Shown: positions 17,004-25,835 of the stretch, in pieces | Position numbering within the stretch: position 1 is the stretch's first letter | Layout of the letters: every line of letters starts with the position of its first letter | Source: Fibrobacter sp. UWEL | Lineage (GTDB): Bacteria; Fibrobacterota; Fibrobacteria; Fibrobacterales; Fibrobacteraceae | Direction of reading: 5' to 3' | DNA: 64,000 nt | Assembly (NCBI RefSeq): GCF_900142535.1 | Contig: NZ_FRBE01000016.1 | Span: 1 to 64,000 of the forward strand | The notes under the pieces: generated by a model | What the model was told of the DNA's origin: nothing | What the model saw: only the letters and a program-made list of their open reading frames with translations | Database searches by the model: none | Program-made: the position numbers and the translations under genes

Positions 17004-17450
17004 TTAGATTTGTACATCCACTTTCGCTACCAGCACTTCAGCACGAGGAACAACGGTGTCCTCCTTAGCGCCCTTTACGGTAAGCGTCAAATTTTCTTCA
17101 TCTGCACTAACCAGCTTACCAACCACGGGCTTACCGGTGCTGCGGGTCACGCGAATAAAACGACCCACATTGCGAGTAAAATCGGCAACCGACTTCAGGG
17201 GGCGGTCCAACCCCGGGGAAGACACTTCCAGAGTGTAAGCCCCTTCAATAATTTCAGGATCCAGGTCCAAGGCGTCAGACAAATGGCGGCTCACGGCGGA
17301 GCAGTCATCGATAGATACACCTTCGGGCTTGTCGATGTAGAGACGGAGCGTCTTACGCTTTCCAGCGCGGAACATGTCCTGTTCCACCAAGGTGACGCCC
17401 ACAGCTTCGCAAGCCTGAGCAATCAGCGAATCCAACTTTTCGTTAGCCAA
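17004..17450 (-). CDS. rimP: Ribosome maturation factor RimP
   Basis: Encodes 148 residues. The family features LRLYIDKPEGVSIDDCSAVSRHLSDALD and YTLEVSSPGLDRPL are clear. It is a 30S assembly factor and first in the rimP-nusA-infB operon. The start is a TTG at 17450 (TTG GCT AAC GAA), supported by the ribosome site AGAGG five bases upstream; no in-frame ATG is near. A structured leader precedes it. Confidence 0.94.
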   Translation of the reverse strand: MANEKLDSLIAQACEAVGVTLVEQDMFRAGKRKTLRLYIDKPEGVSIDDCSAVSRHLSDALDLDPEIIEGAYTLEVSSPGLDRPLKSVADFTRNVGRFIRVTRSTGKPVVGKLVSADEENLTLTVKGAKEDTVVPRAEVLVAKVDVQI

Positions 17451-17550
17451 ATAGACCTCTTATATAAAAATTGCCGTCCGCTAACGGATGCCGCTAGCCA
17501 GGTTCTTGGCGGAGCGATATCCACGGACAGTCTTAAACCGGGTACAAATA
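17451..17550 (-). promoter_or_regulatory. Promoter box and structured leader of the rimP operon
   Basis: On the minus strand a T9 run and CTATTTG (box at 17550-17545) resemble the promoter boxes seen elsewhere in this window. The leader then folds: CTGTCCG (17530-17524) pairs with CGGACGG (17480-17474, one G-T wobble), GGAT (17522-17519) pairs with ATCC (17489-17486), and GCCA/TGGC (17510-17507 / 17500-17497) forms an inner hairpin. Five T follow the long stem at once (17470-17466) and the ribosome site AGAGG comes next. This looks like a transcription attenuator or a translational switch. The ligand, if any, is unknown; NusA autoregulation is one possibility. Confidence 0.55.
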
Positions 17551-17616
17551 GAGAAAAAAAAAGGAGCGCGGGCAACACACTCCAGTATTTTTGAGACCAT
17601 TTAGAGGGTAAAAATC

Positions 17617-19752
17617 CTATTTGTTCACGGGATTCACCCTGTTGTGGACGAGAATCCAGTCATTCAAAGCGGTCAAGGTGTCAGCCAAAGCCTTCATGGA
17701 CCAAGCCTTCTGAAGGATTTCTTTATGGGACATGGCGAACTGTTCACGAACATAGCTATCATCCTTCTGAGTCAAGTCCTCCAATTCCTCAAAATCAAAT
17801 CCAGAAAAAAGCATGGGGGAAGATTCACCGGAAGCGTCCCCGATGACCCTGAAGAAAAAATCATTCATGGCCACCTTTCCCGAGTGAGCGCCAATAGCAA
17901 AACAACCATGCCATGGATCTAAATCACCAGGCTCAAACATTTCCGGGGGATTGTCAAAACCTATTCTGAACAAGTTATGACCAAGGAACGAATTAGGCCC
18001 ATTGACCCGAGCAAGAGAAAGGATGGTGGGAGCCACATCAGATTGGCTAGCCGAAGCCCAGAAAGAAAATGGTTCAATACCCGGACCATTTATCACAAGG
18101 GGAATCCTGGTCACATTGGAATAGGCATCGCTACCGATGGCGGAAACCCCATGTTCCCCCTGAGGGAAACCATGATCTCCAAGAACAATCACGTAAGTAT
18201 TCTTGAACCAGGGCTCACTAGATACTTTGTTCAAAAAACGTCCCAGCTGGGCGTCTGCCCAATGCATGGTCCAGCGCATACGTTCCGCCTGAGGCAAAGC
18301 TTTTGCAGAATCAGGCATTCCCGGAACAAGGTTGAAAGGATAATGATTGCTACGGGTAATCATGGAAGCAATGAAAGGTTTATTCTCGCTAGCAGCAACG
18401 GGAGCAAGACTATCCTTGATGAAGGCTGCAGTAGCATCAAAGAACGTGGAATCGTCTTCGTACTGACGGTCATAATGAGTACGGTCGTACCACTTCTGGA
18501 ACCACACGGAAAGATTATCCCAGGCAGGGTCCGCAGCCGCAAAGAACTGAGCCTTGTAACCCGCATCTCGCAAAATGGACGCGAAGCTGGGAACGTCCAC
18601 ATAAGTCAATTCCGATGCCGTAGATTTAAAACGATGGGGCGGGAAACCGAAGTGAGTAGAAAGAACGCCTCCTACCGTAGGTATTCCGCTGGCGAAAAAA
18701 TTAGTCCAGGCAGAACCTGCTCGAGCAAGGGAATCTAGCACAGGTGTTGCGCTGGGGCGACCCTTACGCCCCATGAAGTCATCCAATCGAGCTTTGCTGT
18801 CCATGTAGCCAACGTCCAGACCCCGCTGGGATTCCATAAAGATCACCAGGAAGTTAGGACGTATCGTATCTCCACTGGCAGAATCCACAATGGCAGGAAT
18901 ATAAATTCGGTAAGGATCTTCAGCCGAAGATTTCCGCACGCGGTACAACGGATATTTTTCGTCGGGATATTCATACTGATCGGCATTATCCCCTTCCACT
19001 TCCGCCCAGACTCTGCGGGCGGTTGCCGTAGCCGCCTTCAAATACGTGGGGTCCATCTCCCCCTCGCCCACGATAATATTCTTGATATCGCGAGTAAAAA
19101 TGCTTACCACAGGTTCCAGCTTACGCATGCGGTTTCCGCCCGTCCAGATGACCTTCAGGAATAATTCGGAGGCGCCAAAAAATACAAGACAGCCAATCAG
19201 GACGGCCTTCAAAAGGGAGCCTCTATAATTGCATTTCTTAAAGCGGCTCAGAATAAACTTCCCCAAGAATATAGCCGCAGGCACCATGGTCAAAAGTACG
19301 AACCACTGCAGGTAAGGTACGGACTGGTCCGCCGCCACGTAGTCAAACAGCATGGTGATGGAGGATGCATCCTTGTAAGTGTCCAACAGGGATATGGAAA
19401 AGTGGGTTCCCAGGAATCTGCAGAATTCATGGTCCAGCAAGGTAAAGGGAAGTAGGATTCCCTGAAGGGTCGTAAATACAGGACTTAAGAACCTGCGGGC
19501 CTTTGAATCCGGCGAAAGCAAAAAAGCCAGGAGAACAAAGGGCAGGGCCATTTCCACAAGCCAGATAAAGTCAATGCAGATGGCATGGAAAATGTACCAG
19601 TCCGGCTTGGACACAAAGGGAATGCCGTAAGGATTATTCCTGAAAAGCAGCAACACTCGGAGGATGGCATGAACTCCCCAGAAGGCAAATACCGTAGAGA
19701 GGATCCTAAAAACATCCTTAAACCGCTTTTGTGACGCAAACAAGTTTTCCAT
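17617..19752 (-). CDS. LtaS-like membrane sulfatase / phosphoglycerol transferase
   Basis: Encodes 711 residues. The first 215 or so contain about five membrane helices. The rest is an alkaline-phosphatase/sulfatase-type catalytic domain facing the periplasm: NFLVIFMES, GSAWTNFFASGIPTVGGVLS (candidate nucleophile Thr/Ser), VIVLGDHG and the later GEHG metal site. The layout matches LtaS/MdoB/EptA-like enzymes that move phosphoglycerol or similar groups onto envelope glycans or lipids. The substrate cannot be read from sequence. It is divergent from the small membrane gene at 19784; the two starts are 31 bases apart and must share a promoter region. Confidence 0.75.
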   Translation of the reverse strand: MENLFASQKRFKDVFRILSTVFAFWGVHAILRVLLLFRNNPYGIPFVSKPDWYIFHAICIDFIWLVEMALPFVLLAFLLSPDSKARRFLSPVFTTLQGILLPFTLLDHEFCRFLGTHFSISLLDTYKDASSITMLFDYVAADQSVPYLQWFVLLTMVPAAIFLGKFILSRFKKCNYRGSLLKAVLIGCLVFFGASELFLKVIWTGGNRMRKLEPVVSIFTRDIKNIIVGEGEMDPTYLKAATATARRVWAEVEGDNADQYEYPDEKYPLYRVRKSSAEDPYRIYIPAIVDSASGDTIRPNFLVIFMESQRGLDVGYMDSKARLDDFMGRKGRPSATPVLDSLARAGSAWTNFFASGIPTVGGVLSTHFGFPPHRFKSTASELTYVDVPSFASILRDAGYKAQFFAAADPAWDNLSVWFQKWYDRTHYDRQYEDDSTFFDATAAFIKDSLAPVAASENKPFIASMITRSNHYPFNLVPGMPDSAKALPQAERMRWTMHWADAQLGRFLNKVSSEPWFKNTYVIVLGDHGFPQGEHGVSAIGSDAYSNVTRIPLVINGPGIEPFSFWASASQSDVAPTILSLARVNGPNSFLGHNLFRIGFDNPPEMFEPGDLDPWHGCFAIGAHSGKVAMNDFFFRVIGDASGESSPMLFSGFDFEELEDLTQKDDSYVREQFAMSHKEILQKAWSMKALADTLTALNDWILVHNRVNPVNK

Positions 19753-19783
19753 GGAGCGAAAAATAGTTATCTTATGGGTCGAT

Positions 19784-19993
19784 ATGACATACGTACTTCT
19801 AATTCTCGCAACTTTAATCGGTCTCGCTGCCTGCGCCTACTTCTGCCGCAAGAATGTTCTTGCCATCCGCGAAAAGAACAAGAACGAGCCCAAGGCCTAT
19901 AAGAGAGGATTAAACTACGTCCTGACGGGAATCTGGTATGGATACCTGGCCGTCTTTTTCGTCGGCCTTACCGTCAACAACATCTGGGGCTAA
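19784..19993 (+). CDS. Small two-helix membrane protein, unknown
   Basis: Encodes 69 residues from the ATG at 19784 (MTYVLLILATLIG). An upstream in-frame ATG at 19751 overlaps the divergent gene's start codon and would add an atypical N-terminus. Two hydrophobic helices (about 3-20 and 46-66) flank a basic loop (RKNVLAIREKNKNEPKAYKRG). A TATCTTAT box lies 8 bases before the start. No family is recognised. Confidence 0.55.
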   Translation: MTYVLLILATLIGLAACAYFCRKNVLAIREKNKNEPKAYKRGLNYVLTGIWYGYLAVFFVGLTVNNIWG

Positions 19994-20010
19994 ACAGTCC
20001 CCTTTTCTTT

Positions 20011-20733
20011 TTAGAGGGAACGTCCCTGAGCCTTGAGCCAGCGTTCATAGAGGAACATGGCAATCAAGTTCTTTCCATCGACAAACTGGTGTCCCGCTTC
20101 TTCGTAAGGAAGAACTTCCGTACGAATCCATTCGATTTCTTCGGTGTACTGCTGGTCCTTACCATCCATGGCCTTCAGCTGTTCGGGAGTCACCTCACGT
20201 TCAATGGCGTAAAGACGGATGCGTTCATCCAGCAAGCCACAGCTTGCGGCAAAGCCCGGAGTGGAACCGTTATACCAGAAGTCCATCAAGTCGATCAGTT
20301 CAGAATCTTCAGCCTTGATCTGGGCTTCTTCTTCCAGTTCAGAAAGAGCCACCTTGCGGTAGTCTCCGGTCCAGTCCAGAATACCTGCGGGAATTTCCAG
20401 AGAAGACTGTTCCGTAATGGCAAAGCGGGGCTGGCGCACCAGCAGTAAGTAAGGCTTGCCTTCACAGCGCAACACCACCAGAATACCTACGGCGTTACCG
20501 CGAACAAGAACAATCCCGTGAACAGGACGACCATCGGGAAGATTTGCAGTAGCCTGCAGCTTGATAAACAAGGGCTGGCGGCCCTTCATCAAAAAATCTG
20601 CTGAAGCGAAATGAACCTTGGAGACCTTAAACTTCTTTTCGGCGGCGGCAAGCCATTCCGTATAAATTCGAGAGTTCAGAAGGATTTCACGATCTGCTTC
20701 AGCAATTTCCGCAGCGTAGGTATATTCAATCAT
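20011..20733 (-). CDS. NUDIX-domain hydrolase
   Basis: Encodes 240 residues from the ATG at 20733, which has AAAGGAG five bases upstream; this ribosome site overlaps the end of the preceding gene. The Nudix region is GILDWTGDYRKVALSELEEEAQI (about 125-147), compared with the consensus G-x5-E-x7-REUxEExGU. The catalytic glutamates of the ELEEE run are kept, but Arg is replaced by Ser and the later Gly by Gln. The context ETVLPYEEAGHQF may bind substrate. ADP-ribose or sugar-nucleotide pyrophosphatase activity is possible but not provable. It is last in a four-gene envelope operon. Confidence 0.7.
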   Translation of the reverse strand: MIEYTYAAEIAEADREILLNSRIYTEWLAAAEKKFKVSKVHFASADFLMKGRQPLFIKLQATANLPDGRPVHGIVLVRGNAVGILVVLRCEGKPYLLLVRQPRFAITEQSSLEIPAGILDWTGDYRKVALSELEEEAQIKAEDSELIDLMDFWYNGSTPGFAASCGLLDERIRLYAIEREVTPEQLKAMDGKDQQYTEEIEWIRTEVLPYEEAGHQFVDGKNLIAMFLYERWLKAQGRSL

Positions 20734-20735
20734 GA

Positions 20736-21860
20736 CTACTCCTTTACAATCAAGGATTCCGGCGCCACTTCCGCATTTTCCCAATGAGCAAAAATGGTAT
20801 CCACGGGAACGGTAGAATCTGTATCCACCACCAATTTGTTGGTGGACAAATCATAAATAATCCAATCCTCTGTTGAAGAGGGTCCGCAATGACTTTCATT
20901 TTCTGCAGGAACTAAAAGTTCACGTTCCACACGAAGCTTGGAACCAATGGAATAGCTTCTGACGGAGAATTCGTTATAAGTACCACACTTCACCACCTTT
21001 TCCATGTAGTAAGTGCTGTAATGCCAAATGGTATCCGGACGTTCCTGCAATTTACCTAGAGCGGTGGAATCATTCTCCCACTTGGAATTGATGCAGTAAA
21101 CAGAATCGGAATCGGCGCAGGCATAATGGACAGGAACTAAGGTGGTATCGTTAACGTTCCAGCTGGTGGGATACAGCGTATCGGGAACCACAGACTTGCA
21201 CATATCCACTCGATGGGTGCAGGAGGATTCCATGGTCTTCCAGTAGAACACTCGAGGCGTGAGAGAATCCAGCATGCGAAGAACCGTAGGCTTCTCTACG
21301 GAACCGCTTTTATCGCTTGTCCGAACAGGATAAAGATGGGCATCCGCAAAAATGGAGTCCAGATAGATTTCAAACGTATCCCTCTGGAACTTTCCTCGAC
21401 GCACCAAAATGGAATCCAGGATGGAATCCTGATCGTTCTTGATCTTGATTTGAGAAACCTCATCCTTCAGACGATTTTCCAGATTGAGTTTCAACAGCGT
21501 GTCCGGCCTGTAATAGGGAGCAGCGCAGTCTTCCCCATCGGACTGAATATCAATTACAGGAGCAATCCACAGAACGGAGTCTTCCTGGGTGTAGTTCAGT
21601 TCAATATCGCGGAGAGCGCAATTGGAAAAGGACCAGATTTTCCCCATATTGAGATAGAGGGTATCCCCAGCAAGATGGATGGTCGATCCAGAATCTAGAC
21701 TGGCAGAAAGAAAAAATCCTTTCCCTTCAAACTTGGCGTTTTCATCGGAAACAGAAAGTGGACCATCGGAACTTTTCTCGCAACCAAGGAACAGAGTTGC
21801 CAGCATAAAGCAGGCAACCGCCGCGAAAGCCATTCTAAATCCAATCACTTTCTGAAACAT
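20736..21860 (-). CDS. Lipoprotein of unknown function
   Basis: Encodes 374 residues from the ATG at 21860, chosen for its lipoprotein signal MFQKVIGFRMAFAAVACFML...LFLGC and because it starts one base after the upstream stop; the frame itself opens earlier inside that gene. The mature part is rich in Asp, Ser and Thr with several paired cysteines (SNCALRD, SCTHRVDMCKS, HYACADSDSVYC, VKCGTYNE), suggesting disulfides in a beta-rich secreted domain. No known domain is recognised. Confidence 0.6.
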   Translation of the reverse strand: MFQKVIGFRMAFAAVACFMLATLFLGCEKSSDGPLSVSDENAKFEGKGFFLSASLDSGSTIHLAGDTLYLNMGKIWSFSNCALRDIELNYTQEDSVLWIAPVIDIQSDGEDCAAPYYRPDTLLKLNLENRLKDEVSQIKIKNDQDSILDSILVRRGKFQRDTFEIYLDSIFADAHLYPVRTSDKSGSVEKPTVLRMLDSLTPRVFYWKTMESSCTHRVDMCKSVVPDTLYPTSWNVNDTTLVPVHYACADSDSVYCINSKWENDSTALGKLQERPDTIWHYSTYYMEKVVKCGTYNEFSVRSYSIGSKLRVERELLVPAENESHCGPSSTEDWIIYDLSTNKLVVDTDSTVPVDTIFAHWENAEVAPESLIVKE

Positions 21861-21861
21861 C

Positions 21862-22809
21862 TTACGGCTTCCTTTCCACGGTCTTTGAGAGTGCGCCTTC
21901 AAAGGCTGCAATCTCCTTGTCGGTAAAAGGATATGCTTCCGCATAAAAATCCTTCCAGCGGACAAAGTGACCATTCTCCCGAACGGAGAGATAGAATACA
22001 GAGCTGTCCATAGGGGCTAGTCTGCCGATGGGCATGTCCACCTTAACCACATCCCCAACCTTCAGGGAATCATTTCCAAGTCCCATCCCGGAAGTCTTGC
22101 TGGAGATATTATTTCCGTGATCCAATTCCACGAAGTATCCCAGGGAATCCTTCCCCAGGTCAAGAACGCGACCCGGCAGGACAGCATAAATGGGAGCCTC
22201 CCCTGCACCGCGGAAAACATCCATAGCGATCAGGGATTCCTGGCCTTCAAAGTCAAAGCCCTCGGTAATAGCCAAGGCGGACCATTCCAAAGGCATATGC
22301 GGACAAACCCCAGGGAAACGGCAACCATCACTGGGAGAGTTCCCCTTGCGGATCCAGACATAGCTGGAATCCTGTTTCATCACATGATAGAAGTATTCCC
22401 TTTGGGCATCCTGGAAAAGAACAACGAGAGGATTGGAAAAATCCTTGACCTTGGCTACCCAGAAAATTTCGGGAGACTGGACCTTCCTGATGGAGGAAAG
22501 ATAACGAAGGAAGGGGTCCGGAAGAATCAGGGAATCAGGATCCTGCAACAACCAGTGACACTGGCCCAGGCTGTCGTTAACCGCGGTGGGAGTTCCGCCA
22601 GTAGCTACACAGCGACTATCCCAGGTTTCTACGACCACTTCAGGTTCGTTTCCCGGCAGTGGAAGCGCATTGGCAATTTTAGTAGGAAGACCAGACCAAT
22701 ATACGGCAAAAGCGGCTATGGCAACAATCAGCAGCCTAAGCAAAGGGAACTTATGTTGAGGATTAATGGGCTTACGCTTGCCCTTATATTCCTTAAATTC
22801 AACAGCCAT
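21862..22809 (-). CDS. Membrane-anchored degenerate LytM/M23-like protein
   Basis: Encodes 315 residues: a basic cytoplasmic start, one membrane helix (about 23-43), then a periplasmic part. Its C-terminal half (about 200-300) follows the M23/LytM fold: PIYAVLPGRVLDLG, FVELDHGN, LKVGDVVKVDMPIG, FYLSVRENGHFVRWKDF. The zinc-binding HxxxD and HxH residues of active M23 peptidases are not evident, so it is probably a non-catalytic scaffold or activator like EnvC/NlpD rather than a hydrolase. It is second in the STAS-LytM-lipoprotein-NUDIX unit, with 3 bases to the upstream stop. Confidence 0.65.
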   Translation of the reverse strand: MAVEFKEYKGKRKPINPQHKFPLLRLLIVAIAAFAVYWSGLPTKIANALPLPGNEPEVVVETWDSRCVATGGTPTAVNDSLGQCHWLLQDPDSLILPDPFLRYLSSIRKVQSPEIFWVAKVKDFSNPLVVLFQDAQREYFYHVMKQDSSYVWIRKGNSPSDGCRFPGVCPHMPLEWSALAITEGFDFEGQESLIAMDVFRGAGEAPIYAVLPGRVLDLGKDSLGYFVELDHGNNISSKTSGMGLGNDSLKVGDVVKVDMPIGRLAPMDSSVFYLSVRENGHFVRWKDFYAEAYPFTDKEIAAFEGALSKTVERKP

Positions 22810-22812
22810 CGA

Positions 22813-23517
22813 TTACTTGATGTAGAAGAAGGCCAGCGTTGCACCTACAGCAATCAACAGGAGAAGAACAACCACAATGACCGTTTTTGCCGAAGAAGGT
22901 TCTTCGTCGAACGGGACGTCCAGGCCCTTCTTCTGCTGCTTATCCTCTTCCTTGGGGATTGCGTTAAAGCTCTTGGTAAATCTGCGGTGACTACCGGTGG
23001 GGCGAGATGTGGGCGGAACGATTCTGGTTTCTTCCAGGGAACCTGCGGCATTCTGAGAAGAGACGCTTTGGGTCGGTTCGTTCTGAATGGAAACGTTCTG
23101 AGAGGCAACCGCGGCTACAGGAGCAGCATCTTCCTCTGCTACAGCAGGCTGTTCGGAAGGATTCTGGACCTGGAGAGAGTAAGACATCATGTCTTCTTCG
23201 GAGGCGAGAATCTGGAAGCGCTTATCCAAGCCCGCTTTCTTGAGGCCATCGATAATAATCTTGTTGCTGGTAAGAAGAGCGAACTGACCGCCACGGCTTT
23301 CCATTTCTTCCTGGAACTGGATGAAGGCGTTATAGGCGTCGCTGTAGACGAAATCCAGGCCAGAAAGATCTACGGCGAGGAACTTTTCGTCAGATTTTTC
23401 GCTGAGAAGTTCTAGAACATCCTTTTTGAATTGTTCAGCATCAAAGGCCCCAATCGGATTCAACGGGGCACACAACAAGTCAAAAATTCCAACTTCTCTA
23501 TAATTCTTAACAGCCAT
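22813..23517 (-). CDS. STAS-domain protein with C-terminal membrane anchor
   Basis: Encodes 234 residues. About 1-105 form a STAS/anti-sigma-factor-antagonist-like domain (KFLAVDLSGLDFVYSDAYNAFIQFQEEMESRGGQFALLTSNKIIIDGLKKAGLDKRF, shortened here by context), in which the loop after DLSGL carries Ser and Asp residues that are candidates for phosphorylation. A Gln/Ser/Pro-rich linker follows (about 110-200), then one membrane helix (about 210-231). A STAS domain tethered to the membrane by its C-terminus is unusual. It is first gene of the unit, with TATATTTG four bases before the ATG. Confidence 0.7.
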   Translation of the reverse strand: MAVKNYREVGIFDLLCAPLNPIGAFDAEQFKKDVLELLSEKSDEKFLAVDLSGLDFVYSDAYNAFIQFQEEMESRGGQFALLTSNKIIIDGLKKAGLDKRFQILASEEDMMSYSLQVQNPSEQPAVAEEDAAPVAAVASQNVSIQNEPTQSVSSQNAAGSLEETRIVPPTSRPTGSHRRFTKSFNAIPKEEDKQQKKGLDVPFDEEPSSAKTVIVVVLLLLIAVGATLAFFYIK

Positions 23518-23521
23518 ACGT

Positions 23522-23529
23522 CAAATATA
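23522..23529 (-). promoter_or_regulatory. TATATTTG box of the STAS-LytM operon
   Basis: TATATTTG on the minus strand, four bases before the ATG at 23517. Same motif and close spacing as at 6605, so a leaderless transcript is likely. Confidence 0.5.
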
Positions 23530-23557
23530 ACTTAAAAAAGGGTCAAACGAAACGGAC

Positions 23558-24799
23558 TTACTCCAAAACCTCGTCATCAGACTCGATGATTACCGGCTTA
23601 TTTACCGATTCTTCCGGTTCTTCTAGAACAACCCCCTGACTTGCATCCGATTCAGAAGCCATTTCCTGAACTGACTCCGTTTCCTGGATTTCCACCCCAG
23701 ATTCCTCCATAGAATCATTTTCTTCCGGTTCTTCCGTCAGGCGAGTGCGCTTGGGAACGTAAGCCTCGGGAGTACCAGCCTTGGGCTTGTTGGAGAACAA
23801 GTAGGGACTGATACTTACGCTAACGCGATGTACGGGAGAAAGGGTGGGATGAGACTCGAATGCATAATCAATCTTCAGGAACTTAGCAATGGTAAGACCT
23901 GCACCTGCAGTCACGCTCTGGAAGGTAGTAAAGCTGCTCAAGCCCGCACGAAGGGAGAGCCCGAAGTCAAAATTGAATTCAATACCGCCCTTACCGCCGG
24001 AAAGCCAGTCCAGAGGATCTTCCCAAAGTCTGGCACCCACGTCTTCATCCGTCTCGAAAGTCATTGCTCTGGATTCTTCGTGGAACAATCCCGCACCTTG
24101 CCAATAAAACGCTAGCTTACCGTACAGGTAGGGTACCGGAACAGAATAAGTGGCAGCCAGGTAAACTTCGGGAGAAGTGTATTCAAACTCGCCAGATTCC
24201 CAGGTGGTGGCAGAAGAGGTCCACCCCTTCAGAAGTCCGGACACATAAAGGCGTTCAATGACCTTGTAACGGAGGCCAGCGTCACCACGGAAGCCCCAGC
24301 CACTCTGGTCCATATCACGATAAATACCGTGGAAGGAAACGCCCAAATCGATACGGTCCGTCAGGCGGCGGCCCCAGGAAACGGAGAATACATAATCCGC
24401 AATGGACAGCGTGTTATAGATATCGCCTTCGGGAAGAGGCTCCCCTTCCTTGATGTAGGGAATGTCATTTGCGCCATAGCGGCCGAAGGACACGCCCAGG
24501 CCCTGACCTTCACCCAGAGGCATAACCCCGGAAGCGAAATCATAGCGAGTATCTTCGTAGTATTCCGTATGGGACAGGCTAGCCCAGCCATAATTCACGT
24601 TGGCCAGCTGGTAGGGATTGGACAAAAGCCCCAGGTAATCCCCGTCAATTGCCATAGTGGCAGAGCCAAGAGCCGCAGAACGTGCACCCGGTTCAATATT
24701 GAAAGTTTCGTTGGCACCAGACACTCTGTCCAAGGCAAAAGCATGGGCAACAACAAGCAGTACGCTAGAAAAAATAACGCTGGAAAGTCTAGATGTCAT
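23558..24799 (-). CDS. PorV/PorQ-family outer-membrane beta-barrel protein
   Basis: Encodes 413 residues. A signal peptide ends near HAFA. The mature start ETFNIEPGARSAALGSATMAIDGDYLGLLSNP is the family hallmark (GARSAALGGA...NPA). Repeated amphipathic strands follow up to about residue 330 (ISPYLFSNKP), then a Glu/Ser-rich tail of about 80 residues. PorV and PorQ relatives take part in type IX secretion, shuttling cargo with C-terminal sorting domains to the surface; cargo candidates lie in this window. A specific role is inferred only. Confidence 0.7.
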   Translation of the reverse strand: MTSRLSSVIFSSVLLVVAHAFALDRVSGANETFNIEPGARSAALGSATMAIDGDYLGLLSNPYQLANVNYGWASLSHTEYYEDTRYDFASGVMPLGEGQGLGVSFGRYGANDIPYIKEGEPLPEGDIYNTLSIADYVFSVSWGRRLTDRIDLGVSFHGIYRDMDQSGWGFRGDAGLRYKVIERLYVSGLLKGWTSSATTWESGEFEYTSPEVYLAATYSVPVPYLYGKLAFYWQGAGLFHEESRAMTFETDEDVGARLWEDPLDWLSGGKGGIEFNFDFGLSLRAGLSSFTTFQSVTAGAGLTIAKFLKIDYAFESHPTLSPVHRVSVSISPYLFSNKPKAGTPEAYVPKRTRLTEEPEENDSMEESGVEIQETESVQEMASESDASQGVVLEEPEESVNKPVIIESDDEVLE

Positions 24800-24857
24800 A
24801 TCTTGGCAAACAAGATAGATTATTTTTGTTTTTAAAACCTGGGGATGGCCCTGTAAA

Positions 24858-25754
24858 ATGATTCTTTCAGAATATATCCAGCAATTTCTTACGTATTTGA
24901 CGTCCCAACGTCGTTTTTCCGTACGTACGGAAGATACTTACAGAAAGTCCCTGACGAAGTTCATGGAACATCTGGGAGATGAAAACGCCCCGCTGGAAAG
25001 CTTTACGGAAGCAAACGTAAAAGGCTTCGTGTGGGACTTGAAAATCAAGCAGCAGCTTGCTCCCACCAGCATTTGCGAACACCTGGCCGCCTTAAAAAGT
25101 TTCGGCAAGTACCTGGTACGAAGCCTGGTCCTGAAGAGTAATCCCGCGGGAAACGTTCCCATGCCCAAGCGCCCCAAAAGGTTGGTATCCTTCTTGAGCC
25201 AGAAGGACTTAGGCGAAGAGAAGTTCCCCGAAATCGAGAACCCCACGTTGCCGCAAGCCCGCGCTCGCCTTCTGCTGGAGCTGATTTATGGTTCCGGCCT
25301 GCGAATTTCCGAATGCCAGAGCTTGCACTGGAACCAGATTCAGGCCAGCCAGCACCTAGTGCGAGTGATTGGTAAAGGCAACAAGGAACGAATCGTCCCC
25401 GTTACAGACGCACTCCTGAACCGCATTGAAGAATTCAGGCAGTTGCAGACAAAAGCGGGACACCCCATGACAGCTACAGGACTTGTGTTCTTGAGCGGGG
25501 ACGGAAAGCCCTTCGGCCTCCGGACTTTACGGGACGACATCCACAATCTCCTGCGGGAAATCGGCTGGGAAGGAAAGGCAAGCCCCCACGTACTCCGCCA
25601 TAGTTTCGCCACCCACCTGCTGGAAAACGGCGCAGAAATCATGAGCGTCAAGGAAATGCTGGGCCACGAAAATATTTCCACCACCCAAGTCTACACCCAC
25701 GTCAGCGCAGAACGCCTGCGGGAAGCCTTCAAGAAGACGCACCCAAGAGCTTAG
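24858..25754 (+). CDS. Tyrosine recombinase, XerC/XerD type
   Basis: Encodes 298 residues, the usual Xer length. The N-terminal SAM-like core-binding domain is [19 protein letters not shown]. The catalytic residues are present in order: Arg in GSGLRISE, Lys in [18 protein letters not shown] (His, Arg), LGHENIS (His) and the Tyr nucleophile in STTQVYTHV. It most likely resolves chromosome dimers; XerC and XerD cannot be told apart here. It is divergent from the PorV-like gene, and a 7-bp repeat array begins directly after its stop. Confidence 0.92.
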   Translation: MILSEYIQQFLTYLTSQRRFSVRTEDTYRKSLTKFMEHLGDENAPLESFTEANVKGFVWDLKIKQQLAPTSICEHLAALKSFGKYLVRSLVLKSNPAGNVPMPKRPKRLVSFLSQKDLGEEKFPEIENPTLPQARARLLLELIYGSGLRISECQSLHWNQIQASQHLVRVIGKGNKERIVPVTDALLNRIEEFRQLQTKAGHPMTATGLVFLSGDGKPFGLRTLRDDIHNLLREIGWEGKASPHVLRHSFATHLLENGAEIMSVKEMLGHENISTTQVYTHVSAERLREAFKKTHPRA

Positions 25755-25796
25755 TATGAGTTATGAGTTATGAGTTACGAGTTTTGAATTATGAGG
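25755..25796 (+). repeat. Heptamer tandem array, TATGAGT type
   Basis: Six contiguous 7-bp units: TATGAGT three times, then TACGAGT, TTTGAAT, TATGAGG. The array starts at the base after the xer stop codon and ends 39 bases before polA. The TACGAGT variant is the reverse complement of the unit found inside coaBC. Confidence 0.9.
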
Positions 25797-25835
25797 ATGA
25801 TGGACGAAGGGTGAACATATTTCTACATTCGCATT

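Noticed and set aside
17451-17550. tRNA gene before rimP
   Set aside because: Several short stems can be drawn, but no cloverleaf with a conserved T-loop (GGTTCGANNCC) or acceptor stem fits.
25755-25796. CRISPR array
   Set aside because: The heptamer arrays have no spacers, units are 7 bp, and no cas genes are present.
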